Under the pieces are notes generated by a model. That model was not told the origin of the DNA. It saw nothing but the letters and a program-made list of their open reading frames with translations, and did no database searches. Made by a program: the position numbers and the translations under genes. Of a stretch of DNA of 32,920 nucleotides, positions 16,533 to 24,256 are shown in pieces. Within the stretch, counting starts at the first letter, position 1. Every line of letters starts with the position of its first letter. Source of the DNA: Gammaproteobacteria bacterium (GTDB lineage: Bacteria > Pseudomonadota > Gammaproteobacteria > Pseudomonadales > Balneatricaceae). The stretch is from assembly GCA_030748435.1 (NCBI GenBank), contig JASMLZ010000108.1, forward strand, positions 1 through 32,920, given 5' to 3'.

Positions 16533-16565
16533 GGCATCCGTGCGCAGCTCGCAAAGACGACAAGG
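16533..16565. repeat. Possible degenerate copy of the interspersed repeat, downstream of soxG
   Basis: GGCATCCGTGCGCAGCTCGC followed by AAAGACGACAAGG resembles one half of the same common repeat family seen at 11225; CTCGCAAAGACGA differs at one of 13 positions from the usual form of that half. The palindrome is poorly kept, so this may be chance. Confidence 0.35.
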
Positions 16566-16631
16566 TTACAGACTTTCTCCGGCGGCAATTCTGATAAGAT
16601 TTACTTAAATCGACAATATTCGAGCAAATTG

Positions 16632-17834
16632 ATGGCATTTCTTTCCAAAAATATGGCACGTATTCCAGCGTCTCAAACCATGGTGGTCAGCAATCTTGCG
16701 CGTGAACTTGCGGCTGCTGGGCAAGATATTATTAGTATGAGCACGGGGGAACCTGACTTTGATACGGTGCCTGTTGCCGCCAGTGCTGGCATCGAAGCTA
16801 TCCGCACAGGGCAAACGCGCTATACGGCAGGGGATGGAACACCTGAGTTAAAACAGGCGGTGCAGGCCAAGTTTAAGCGCGACAATGGCTTATTTTATGA
16901 GCTTAGGCAAATTTCTGTTGCAAATGGTGGCAAGCAGGTTATTTATAATGCCATGGCTGCTACCCTTGATGCCGGTGACGAAGTTATCATTCCCGCCCCT
17001 TATTGGGTATCTTATCCGGCTATGGTGGCAATGTGCGGGGGTACGCCTAGATATGTGCGCTGCCATGCCAGTAATGGCTTTGCTCTGAATCCAGTCGATC
17101 TTGAGGCAGCAATAACAGCGAAAACCAAATGGGTCTTGCTTAATTTCCCCAACAACCCCTCTGGTAGTGTTATGTCTGCCAAACATCTGTTAGCTATCGC
17201 CCAGGTGCTGCGCCGTCATCCCCATGTACATATCCTGACTGATGACATGTACGAGTATTTGCAATATACCGAGGAACCCTTTGTCACTTTGGCTCAGGTT
17301 GCGCCGGATTTGTATGATCGTATTCTGACCGTGAGCGGCATGTCCAAAGGCTATGCTATGACAGGATGGCGTATTGGCTTTGCTGGTGGGCGTGCTGATT
17401 TAATTGCCGCCATGGCTGTCGTGCAGAGCCAGATTACTGCCAATCCGTGTTCTATAGCGCAAGCCGCTGCCACCGAGGCATTGCTCAGTGCCCCTGATCA
17501 TATATCTGCCTGGCATCAGGTTTTTATCGAGCGGCGGGATATTGTGGTATCGGCTCTGCGAGGGATTGATGGTATTCAAGTACATGTACCTCAGGGGGCT
17601 TTTTATGCGTTTCCCAATGTGGAGGGGTTATATGGCCGCCAGGATCCCGATGGAATAATGCTGAATACCGCTGCCGATGTGGCTACCTATTGGCTAAAGT
17701 CGGCTGGTGTAGCAGTGGTGCCGGGTGAGGCATTTGGTTATCCGGGTCATGTGCGTTTATCTTATTCTATTGCTACCGATCGCATCAGGCAGGCCTTGGA
17801 ACGCTTGTCGCAAGCCTGCGCAGCGCTATTATAA
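16632..17834 (+). CDS. Class I PLP-dependent aminotransferase, aspartate aminotransferase type (AAT I-gamma)
   Basis: This probably interconverts aspartate and 2-oxoglutarate with oxaloacetate and glutamate; prephenate is an alternative acceptor in this subgroup. The 400-residue protein has MSTGEPDFDT (36-45), GGKQVIYNAM near 99, PAPYWVSYPAMV (121-132), FPNNPSGSV (172-180), TDDMYEYLQY (203-212) and the PLP-binding Lys239 in SGMSKGYAMTGWRIGF. These blocks match the alphaproteobacterial/thermophile type rather than E. coli AspC. The ATG at 16632 is favoured by homology (MAFLSKNMARIPAS); ATG 16653 is possible, and an upstream start at 16509 would run through the repeat. It lies 138 bp after soxG and may be co-transcribed. 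Confidence 0.85.
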   Translation: MAFLSKNMARIPASQTMVVSNLARELAAAGQDIISMSTGEPDFDTVPVAASAGIEAIRTGQTRYTAGDGTPELKQAVQAKFKRDNGLFYELRQISVANGGKQVIYNAMAATLDAGDEVIIPAPYWVSYPAMVAMCGGTPRYVRCHASNGFALNPVDLEAAITAKTKWVLLNFPNNPSGSVMSAKHLLAIAQVLRRHPHVHILTDDMYEYLQYTEEPFVTLAQVAPDLYDRILTVSGMSKGYAMTGWRIGFAGGRADLIAAMAVVQSQITANPCSIAQAAATEALLSAPDHISAWHQVFIERRDIVVSALRGIDGIQVHVPQGAFYAFPNVEGLYGRQDPDGIMLNTAADVATYWLKSAGVAVVPGEAFGYPGHVRLSYSIATDRIRQALERLSQACAALL

Positions 17835-18023
17835 CAAGTGCCTGCTGTGCAGACCTTGTGCACAATAATAGGTTATAGTGAATATTGATAATATACATTT
17901 GCAGTTAGCTTTGTTATTGGCCAAACTGATCCCCATTTTTGTAAATATTTTGCAAGTAGTTAGACGCCTCTGACAGGTTGCTGATTGCTAAACTATTAGT
18001 TTATTAATGAGAAGGAAAATGCC

Positions 18024-19151
18024 ATGCCAGCATTATTGTCGCATGTGGATCCGGATGGGTTGCTAGAATACTCCGTGGTTTATACAGACCGTGCTTTAAA
18101 TCATATGTCACAGGCCTTTCAGGCTGATATGCGTTATATCAATCAAACCCTGAAGTCTGTTTACAATGCGGCTCAGGTGGCCATTGTACCGGGTAGTGGT
18201 ACGTTTGGCATGGAAGCGGTGGCACGTCAGTTTGCTACAGGACAAAAGACGTTGATTATTCGCAATGGCTTTTTCAGTTTTCGCTGGAGCCAGATTCTGG
18301 ATGCCGGTGATATCGCTGATAGTGCTACGGTATTGATGGCGCGTCAGGCACAGGCGGGGGATACAGAACCGTTTGCGCCAGCGCCAATTAGTGAGGTAGT
18401 GGAAGCCATTAGTAGAGAAAAACCCGCTGTTGTTTTTGCTCCACATGTTGAGACCTCTTCCGGAATTATCTTACCAGATGACTATATTCAGGCCCTAGCC
18501 AAAGCCGTGCATGCTGTGGGTGGTATTCTGGTGCTCGACTGTATTGCTTCTGGTTGCCTGTGGGTGGATATGCAGGACCTTGGTGTTGATGTTCTGATAA
18601 GTGCTCCGCAAAAGGGTTGGAGTGGATCCCCATTTGGGGCTCTGGTGATGTTGGGTGAACAAGGTGTGGCCCGTTTGGAGGCGACTACCAGCAGCAGCTT
18701 TGCCGCCGATCTGAAAAAATGGCGTGATATTATGTTGGCTTATGTTAATGGTGGCCATGCTTATCATGCCACCATGCCAACCGATGCCATCACCCAGTTT
18801 GCCGAGGTGATGCGTGAAACAGAAGACTATGGTTTTGCCAGAGTGAAACAGGAACAACAGGATTTGGGGGATGCAGTGCGTACCATGTTGACTGAACGTG
18901 GTATTAAAAGTGTGGCCGCTAAAGGCTTTACTGCACCGGGTGTGGTAGTCAGCTATACCAGTGATAACGATATTCACAATGGCAGCAAGTTTGCTGCCCA
19001 AGGTATGCAAATTGCGGCTGGGGTTCCCTTGGTATGTGATGAACCTGCTGGCTTTAAAACCTTCCGGTTGGGGCTATTCGGCTTGGATAAGTTACATAAT
19101 CTGGAACGTTCAGTGGCGTCTTTAAAAATGGCTTTGGATAAGGTTTTATAG
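18024..19151 (+). CDS. Class V PLP-dependent aminotransferase (alanine-glyoxylate/serine-pyruvate type)
   Basis: A fold-type I, class V aminotransferase of 375 residues. VPGSGTFGMEAVARQF (55-70) is the phosphate-binding loop, Asp172 in VLDCIASG contacts the PLP ring nitrogen, and Lys197 in SAPQKGWSGSP is the Schiff-base lysine. The group includes alanine-glyoxylate, serine-glyoxylate and 2-aminoethylphosphonate aminotransferases, and the substrate cannot be read from sequence. The position just after the sarcosine oxidase genes suggests glycine/glyoxylate exchange, which is inference. AAGGAAAA lies just before the ATG. A 189-bp gap separates it from the previous gene, so it may have its own promoter, and a strong hairpin follows it at 19230. 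Confidence 0.82.
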   Translation: MPALLSHVDPDGLLEYSVVYTDRALNHMSQAFQADMRYINQTLKSVYNAAQVAIVPGSGTFGMEAVARQFATGQKTLIIRNGFFSFRWSQILDAGDIADSATVLMARQAQAGDTEPFAPAPISEVVEAISREKPAVVFAPHVETSSGIILPDDYIQALAKAVHAVGGILVLDCIASGCLWVDMQDLGVDVLISAPQKGWSGSPFGALVMLGEQGVARLEATTSSSFAADLKKWRDIMLAYVNGGHAYHATMPTDAITQFAEVMRETEDYGFARVKQEQQDLGDAVRTMLTERGIKSVAAKGFTAPGVVVSYTSDNDIHNGSKFAAQGMQIAAGVPLVCDEPAGFKTFRLGLFGLDKLHNLERSVASLKMALDKVL

Positions 19152-19229
19152 AAAGTCAGAGAGCCAGTGCAGCATTTGTTATGCTGGCGCAGAGATTGCT
19201 ATGTCAGTCTCAAAGAAACGCAGGAGAGG

Positions 19230-19268
19230 CCCGTAAAGGCGAGACAAGAGGCTCGTCTTTACGGGTTT
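19230..19268. terminator. Hairpin terminator between class V aminotransferase and etfD
   Basis: CCCGTAAAG (19230-19238) pairs with CTTTACGGG (19257-19265), and inner GCGAG pairs with CTCGT, giving a stem of about 14 bp with one G-U pair and an 8-nt loop. A short TTT follows on the plus strand. It sits between converging genes and may serve both. Confidence 0.7.
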
Positions 19269-19274
19269 GTGAGT

Positions 19275-20924
19275 TTACATATTTGGGTAGTTTGGCCCAC
19301 CAGCGCCTTCAGGCACTACCCAGGTGATATTTTGGCTTGGATCTTTAATATCACAAGTCTTGCAGTGCAAGCAGTTCTGACCATTAATTTGGAACTGTGG
19401 TGCGCCACTTTCATCAGCAATGATTTCATACACACCGGCTGGACAATAGCGTTGGGCAGGTTCATCCCAGTTGGCCAGATTGATCCCCAAAGGCAAGCTG
19501 TCATCCTGTAACACCAGATGACAGGGTTGGTCTTCTTCGTGGTTGGTGCCTGACAGAAATACAGAGGATAATTTATCAAAGCTGATCACCCCATCAGGTT
19601 TGGGGTAATCAATTTTGGGCATTTTATCGGCTGGCTGCATTTGCGCATAGTCGGCACTATCATCTTTAAGGTTGATGGGTAATTTGCCGGCAAAGATATT
19701 TTGTTCGATCCAGTTAAACATACCCCCAAACCAGGTGCCGAACTTGTGCATGGCTGCACCAAAGTTTCGCGCCCGATAAAGCTCGTCATATAACCATGAT
19801 GCCTTGAAGTTATCATCCAAAGGTAATAGTTTGCCACCTTCGCCACTGCTGGTCAGTTCAGCAAACACTGTTTCAGCTGCCAACATGCCTGATTTCATGG
19901 CTGTGTGGCTGCCTTTAATCTTGGAGAAGTTCATGGTGCCAGCATCACAACCAATCAATAAAGCACCCGGCATACTCATGCGTGGCAAAGCAAACAGACC
20001 ACCTTTTTCAACTGCGCGGGCGCCATAAGAGACACGGCTTCCACCTTGTAGATGTTGTTTTAGCACAGGATGATGTTTGAGGCGTTGGAATTCGTCAAAT
20101 GGACTTAGATGCGGATTATCATAGTTAAGGTCAATGATTAAACCAACAACCACTTGCTGATTGTCACCATGGTACAAAAACCAACCGCCGCTAGCACCGC
20201 CAGTTAGTGGCCAGCCGGACCCATGTAATACCAGCCCTGGCTGATGCTGGTCGCTGGGTATGTCCCATAGTTCTTTGATACCAATGCCATAGTGTTGGCT
20301 GACCGTATCAGTATCAAGTTTAAATTTATCGATCAGTTGCTTGCCCAAATGGCCACGACAGCCTTCAGAGAAGATGGTGTATTTGGCGTGTAGCTCCATA
20401 CCTGGCATATAGCCATCTTTAGGTTGGCCATCGGCACCAACACCCATATCCCCGGTGGCAATGCCCTTAACACTGCCGTCGGCATGATAGAGTACCTCGG
20501 CAGCAGCAAAACCAGGAAATACTTCGGCACCCAGATTTTCCGCCTGTTCGGCTAACCAGCGACAAACATTACCCAGACTAACAATATAGTTGCCTTCATT
20601 GTGCATAGGTTTGGGAATCAACAGGCCTGGCATAGCAATGCCAGATTCAGGACTGCGCAACATGTGCATTTCGTCTTTGCTAACTGGCGTCGTCAAGGGT
20701 GCGCCCATGGCTTGCCAGTCTGGAAATAGTTCGTTTAGCGCGGTGGGTTCCAAAATTGCGCCGGATAATATATGGGCACCAACTTCAGAGCCTTTTTCAA
20801 CTACGCAAACGCTTAGTTCCTGGTTTTTTTCCTGTGCCAGTTGGAGTAGTTTGCAAGCGGTGGATAGGCCCGCAGGGCCAGCGCCAACGATGACGACATC
20901 AAACTCCATAGATTCACGTTCCAC
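19275..20924 (-). CDS. etfD: Electron transfer flavoprotein-ubiquinone oxidoreductase (ETF-QO)
   Basis: A membrane-associated enzyme passing electrons from reduced ETF (acyl-CoA and methylamine-type dehydrogenases) to ubiquinone. The 549-residue protein opens MERESMEFDVVIVGAGPAGL, like the Pseudomonas protein, with the FAD motif GAGPAG and VVEKGSEVGAHILSGA at 42-57. The [4Fe-4S] domain is at the C-terminus, with NCLHCKTCDIKDPSQNI and the end block EGAGGPNYPNM. The start is a GTG at 20924 with GAGAGG 7 bp upstream; ATG 20909 is the alternative. The etfBA genes are not in the window. Upstream lies the 105-bp element shared with fabV. Confidence 0.95.
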   Translation of the reverse strand: MERESMEFDVVIVGAGPAGLSTACKLLQLAQEKNQELSVCVVEKGSEVGAHILSGAILEPTALNELFPDWQAMGAPLTTPVSKDEMHMLRSPESGIAMPGLLIPKPMHNEGNYIVSLGNVCRWLAEQAENLGAEVFPGFAAAEVLYHADGSVKGIATGDMGVGADGQPKDGYMPGMELHAKYTIFSEGCRGHLGKQLIDKFKLDTDTVSQHYGIGIKELWDIPSDQHQPGLVLHGSGWPLTGGASGGWFLYHGDNQQVVVGLIIDLNYDNPHLSPFDEFQRLKHHPVLKQHLQGGSRVSYGARAVEKGGLFALPRMSMPGALLIGCDAGTMNFSKIKGSHTAMKSGMLAAETVFAELTSSGEGGKLLPLDDNFKASWLYDELYRARNFGAAMHKFGTWFGGMFNWIEQNIFAGKLPINLKDDSADYAQMQPADKMPKIDYPKPDGVISFDKLSSVFLSGTNHEEDQPCHLVLQDDSLPLGINLANWDEPAQRYCPAGVYEIIADESGAPQFQINGQNCLHCKTCDIKDPSQNITWVVPEGAGGPNYPNM

Positions 20925-20996
20925 GGTATAACCTCTCAGTCTAGTAGTAACAATAAGTGCAAATTATTTTATATTACTTTTAATATTGGGAGCTTG

Positions 20997-21101
20997 GCAC
21001 GATGGTTATTTTTCCCTGTGACTGCGTGAAAACGTACTCAATCGGTCATTTATTTATAGATAAACTTCCTGTTTGTGTGCGTTATTGCCTGGTTACAGAA
21101 C
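20997..21101. repeat. Conserved 105-bp element, copy B (upstream of etfD)
   Basis: Partner of the element at 10814-10917, in the same orientation. It starts with the same 17 bases and ends GGTTACAGAAC, against GTTATAGAGC in copy A. It lies 72 bp before the etfD start. Conservation falls off on both sides: the 72 bp towards etfD and the sequence past 21101 show no similarity to the fabV flanks. Confidence 0.7.
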
Positions 21102-21180
21102 AACATTTAGGCTCGTGCAAAATTCTCATTGTAAGTTTAGGAAATATCGTTTCCTGATACTTGTTTTTAGCCGACTTATT

Positions 21181-21198
21181 CTGGCCTTTTATAGCCAG
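21181..21198. other. Inverted repeat in the etfD-orphan gene gap
   Basis: CTGGC (21181-21185) and GCCAG (21194-21198) flank eight bases. A nearby pair, GTCAAG (21220-21225) and CTTGAC (21245-21250), encloses GCTGTGTAAAAACGAC, which resembles the ends of some insertion sequences. No transposase fragment is visible. Function unknown. Confidence 0.35.
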
Positions 21199-21341
21199 CC
21201 ATGCAATAAAAACCCGCCGGTCAAGGCTGTGTAAAAACGACTGGCTTGACTATAACGGTGCCAAAACAATCTTCAATATGCTTGCTGGGCGTACATAAAT
21301 TGCGTTATTTCGTCAAATATTGCCTTATTCAACTGGTGCGT

Positions 21342-21359
21342 CTGGTGATATGACACCAG
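21342..21359. promoter_or_regulatory. Operator-like inverted repeat before the orphan gene
   Basis: CTGGTG-ATATGA-CACCAG has perfect 6-bp arms and could be a dimeric regulator site or a hairpin. It lies 78 bp before the ATG of the downstream small gene. Together with the 105-bp element and two other inverted repeats it makes 20925-21437 rich in structure; no gene is seen in that gap. Confidence 0.4.
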
Positions 21360-21437
21360 CTCAGTCGCAAGTATACGAGCCTTTGTTTGTGTGCTCTGTT
21401 AAACTGGAGTTTGTGTTTAGCTTTAGTGGTTTTGTCT

Positions 21438-21893
21438 ATGCATATACAACTCGCCGCTGACCTGAGTCAGGCTCAGGTGACCGACCGCTTGCGGCAATTA
21501 CGTTCTGGTGATCGTGTACATTGTTATGATGTCCGGCAATTTAAGGTGGCGGTAAGTATCCTGCAGGCCTGGCGTTGGGCAAATGTTTTGGTGTTATTGT
21601 TGGGGCAGGATAATCAGGTTATTGAGCAGTTTAAGTATCAGGCTCAGAGCAAGACTGAACAGCAGCCGGGTCGTGATCGCCATCTACAGGATCAGGAGCA
21701 GGTGGTGCAAGCTCTGGAAAAAGTATTTGCCCACTGTAAACAGGTGGGATTACAAGTCGTATCCTTTAGTGATGGTTTGGTGGTGGTGCCAGAACAACTG
21801 GCGGCCGACCCGATGGCATTGAGTTCGCCCGAAGCGCTGGGGGTAAATGATTACGAAGCCTATACCACGATAACCGAGCAACTGGAATCCTAG
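21438..21893 (+). CDS. Hypothetical protein, family not recognised
   Basis: A 151-residue protein from the ATG at 21438 (MHIQLAADLSQAQVTDRLRQ). The frame is open further back, and a TTG start at 21387 would add 17 residues forming a short hydrophobic stretch (LLNWSLCLALVVLS); neither start has a good Shine-Dalgarno sequence. The predicted protein is soluble, acidic towards the end, with an LRSGDRVHCYDV strand region, a hydrophobic core ANVLVLLLG, a charged Gln-rich helix around residues 70-110 and the end EALGVNDYEAYTTITEQLES. I see no catalytic motif. Composition and codon use look coding and like the neighbours. It is convergent with hpf, with a terminator between them. Confidence 0.6.
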   Translation: MHIQLAADLSQAQVTDRLRQLRSGDRVHCYDVRQFKVAVSILQAWRWANVLVLLLGQDNQVIEQFKYQAQSKTEQQPGRDRHLQDQEQVVQALEKVFAHCKQVGLQVVSFSDGLVVVPEQLAADPMALSSPEALGVNDYEAYTTITEQLES

Positions 21894-21955
21894 ACGGATT
21901 AACAGGATGTCTTTGCGCGCGAAGAAGAAATATCTTGCTGTTGGTGTATGTGGCA

Positions 21956-21995
21956 GTAAAAGAGGGAAGCGGAGCCAAGTTTATATAGCTCCGCT
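21956..21995 (-). terminator. Terminator of hpf
   Basis: On the minus strand AGCGGAGC, a 12-nt loop, then GCTCCGCT (arms at 21988-21995 and 21968-21975) followed by TCCCTCTTTT. It lies just past the hpf stop, between the convergent genes. Confidence 0.75.
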
Positions 21996-22006
21996 GTGTG
22001 CTGGTG

Positions 22007-22354
22007 CTAGGCGACTTCTTCTGTGTCGTCCATGATGGTGCGCTTGCCTTGGGCTGCACCTTTACGGCTTTGTATTTTGGATTTGGCTTTCTGCAGTTGA
22101 GATTCAAGTTTGGAGCTGAGTGAGTCGATGGCACTGTACATGTTTTCACCGCTGGCTTTGGCAAAAATTTCATTGCCTGTGTCTAGATGTAAAGTGGCTT
22201 CGGCGATGTCCTGTTTGCCATCTTTATCGATAGTAACCTGTATGTTGGTGATGTGATCAAAGTGGCTTTCATTCTTTTGGAGCTTGGCAATAATACGCTC
22301 TCTTATACCTGATGAAGCTTTAGCGTTGTGACGTGCGGTGATGTTCATTTGCAT
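22007..22354 (-). CDS. hpf: Ribosome hibernation promoting factor (HPF), short form
   Basis: A ribosome-binding protein that inactivates 70S ribosomes in stationary phase. The 115-residue protein has the S30AE fold: MQMNITARHNAKASSGIRER at the start, HFDHITNIQVTIDK, EATLHLDTGNEIFAKASGENMYSAIDSL in the middle, and a basic tail. There is no long C-terminal dimerisation domain, so it is the short gammaproteobacterial type. AAGGAAT precedes the ATG. In most relatives hpf lies behind rpoN; here no rpoN or ptsN is nearby, so it is either a second paralogue or a relocated gene. A terminator follows at 21956. Confidence 0.92.
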   Translation of the reverse strand: MQMNITARHNAKASSGIRERIIAKLQKNESHFDHITNIQVTIDKDGKQDIAEATLHLDTGNEIFAKASGENMYSAIDSLSSKLESQLQKAKSKIQSRKGAAQGKRTIMDDTEEVA

Positions 22355-22584
22355 AATTGATTCCTTCTGATCGAGGGTTACAAGAAAAATGATATAAAAT
22401 GAGGTCTCCTATGTGGCTGCGAAGGGGCCAGTGGTTTATTTCACCAAGGCTATAATTACTAAACCACAAGTTTGCCTGAAAAAAAAGGCCAAACAGTAAA
22501 ATATTTTATCTAACAACTTGCCTGCTGTTTGGTCTAGGCTTAATCTTACAGGGCATTTGTTTTTTACAATCAAGGAATTATAAA

Positions 22585-23799
22585 GTGCCAGAAACTAGTT
22601 TTGATGTGTTGATCTGTGGTGGTGGCATGACTGGGGCTGGGCTGGCCTCTATATTGGCACAACAGGGCTTGAAGATTGCTGTGTTTGAGGCCACGCAACC
22701 ATCTAAATTTGACTTGTCTCAGGCCTTTGATTTGCGCATTTCTGCTTTGAGTCCACAGACCCAATCAGTGCTTGAGCGCACTAGAGCCTGGCAGAATTTA
22801 TTGGCAATGCGAGCTTGTGCTTATCGACATATGCGAGTGTGGGAGATGCAGGGTTTTGGTGATCTAACCTTTCATGCCGGGCAGGTGCAGGCTTCTGAAC
22901 TGGGGCATATTGTGGAAAATCGTGTCACTCAGTTAGCTCTTTGGCAGGCCTTGGAAGAGATACCTGAAGTCACCCTTTTTTGTCCCCAAAAGCCGGTGAC
23001 AACCTACCGTAAAGATAATCTTATGCATCTGTTAACGGATACGGGTGAGATGTTTACGGGCAAACTCTTGGTGGCTGCAGATGGTGGTCAGTCGATGGTG
23101 CGCGAACAGTTTGGTATTGGTGTTAATCGCAGTCAATATCAACAGGCCTGTTTAGTTGCTTCGGTCAATACAGAGCTAGGGCAGCAAGATATTACCTGGC
23201 AACGCTTTACTGCCACTGGGCCACAAGCCTTCTTACCACTGCCCGGGCAGCATGGTTCTGTGGTTTGGTATCATCAAGCTGATGAGGTACGGCGCTTACA
23301 TCAGTTGTCTAACGTCCAGCTTGGGGCTGCAATAATGCAACACTTTCCGCAGCAATTAGGGACTATAGAAGTGCTGGAAAAAGGCTATTTTAATTTACAG
23401 AAGCAGCATGCACAAAGTTATGTTCAGGATGGCTTGGCGTTGATTGGTGATGCGGCTCACATGATCAATCCTCTGGCCGGTCAAGGGGTTAATCTGGGCT
23501 TTCAGGATATTGCCTGTTTAGATGCAGTTATAGCCAAAGCAAGGGCAGCAGGTAAAGACTGGTGGCGTGCCGATGTGCTGTTTGAGTACCAGCGGCGACG
23601 GCGCTGGGCAAACCGTTTAATGATGCAAACGATGGATGCTTTCTATCATGGTTTTAGTAATGAGCACCAGGGTTTGAAGTGGTTGCGTAATGGCACCTTG
23701 GCCCTAGCTAGGCTATCACCTATAAGGCGCAATGTTATTCGCTATGCCATGGGTATGCAGGCAAGCTCATCCGTTGTCGAGTTGATAAGGAAGCTCTAA
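22585..23799 (+). CDS. FAD-dependent UbiH/UbiF/VisC/COQ6-family hydroxylase
   Basis: A flavoprotein monooxygenase probably acting in ubiquinone ring hydroxylation. The 404-residue protein has three family motifs: the N-terminal FAD site VLICGGGMTGAGLASIL (8-24), DGGQSMVREQFG near residue 168, and ALIGDAAHMINPLAGQGVNL near 290. The block GHIVENRVTQLALWQAL is typical of the ubiquinone hydroxylases. Which ring position it acts on (UbiF-, UbiH- or UbiI-like) cannot be decided by eye. The start is GTG with AAGGAAT 8 bp upstream. It appears monocistronic, with a hairpin 25 bp after the stop. Confidence 0.87.
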   Translation: MPETSFDVLICGGGMTGAGLASILAQQGLKIAVFEATQPSKFDLSQAFDLRISALSPQTQSVLERTRAWQNLLAMRACAYRHMRVWEMQGFGDLTFHAGQVQASELGHIVENRVTQLALWQALEEIPEVTLFCPQKPVTTYRKDNLMHLLTDTGEMFTGKLLVAADGGQSMVREQFGIGVNRSQYQQACLVASVNTELGQQDITWQRFTATGPQAFLPLPGQHGSVVWYHQADEVRRLHQLSNVQLGAAIMQHFPQQLGTIEVLEKGYFNLQKQHAQSYVQDGLALIGDAAHMINPLAGQGVNLGFQDIACLDAVIAKARAAGKDWWRADVLFEYQRRRRWANRLMMQTMDAFYHGFSNEHQGLKWLRNGTLALARLSPIRRNVIRYAMGMQASSSVVELIRKL

Positions 23800-23824
23800 A
23801 AAACCACAATGCTTTATGCGATAG

Positions 23825-23845
23825 CAGTCAGGCAATGTCTGACTG
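23825..23845. other. Hairpin after the Ubi-type hydroxylase gene
   Basis: CAGTCAG (23825-23831) and CTGACTG (23839-23845) are perfect 7-bp arms around a 7-nt loop. No T-run follows, so it may only stabilise a 3' end or be a weak terminator. Confidence 0.45.
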
Positions 23846-24256
23846 GTCAAAGCCATAGATTAGAGATTGCAGCGTTACTGTGTTGTGCCTTGCGCCAGTG
23901 CTTATCACCAGCTTGCGTGGTTATGTTTTATGCTCTGTCTTTTATTGTGTGCTATTGAGCTAGAGGGCGATACTGGGTCTTTTCGTAGAGGTGATTTTTA
24001 CCTATACTGTCGCCAGCATTGCTTACATGGAATAAGCTCTGTTAATCGTGTTATTAAATATGCCGGATGTTAATCGGCTTATACCCTTGTTGTGATGTTC
24101 AATTACCCACTTTGGGCTAGGCACCTGTATTCCAGATCCAGCGGCAAAAGCCTCGAAAGCCAATGTGTTTATATACGTCTAAAAAATATAGCGTTACTTA
24201 ATTATCCATCGATTTGAAACACCCACTGCAGATGCGGTTTTATATAAGGAGAGGGC
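23846..24256. other. Intergenic stretch with no supported gene
   Basis: A reading frame at 23867-24073 is cysteine-rich, lacks a ribosome binding site and resembles no protein, so it is not called. The last 100 bp are AT-rich and should hold the promoter of the peptidase gene. Shine-Dalgarno GGAGAGG (24248-24254) lies directly before its ATG. Confidence 0.5.

Noticed and set aside
16509-16631. Longer N-terminus for the aspartate-type aminotransferase
   Set aside because: The extra 41 residues run through repeat-like DNA and do not fit the family; ATG 16632 gives the normal start.
18495-19010. 171-codon minus-strand frame inside the class V aminotransferase gene
   Set aside because: Shadow frame with improbable composition, opposite a clear enzyme.
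20994-21012. Sigma54 promoter suggested by TTGGCACGATGGTTATT before etfD
   Set aside because: The -12 GC element is absent, copy A lacks the -24 TGGCAC, and the orientation points away from etfD.
21215-21260. Intact insertion sequence suggested by GGCTGTGTAAAAACG
   Set aside because: No transposase frame, no matching opposite end and no target duplication could be found.
23867-24073. 68-codon frame in the gap before the M16C peptidase
   Set aside because: Cysteine-rich random-looking product with no ribosome binding site and no recognisable motif.
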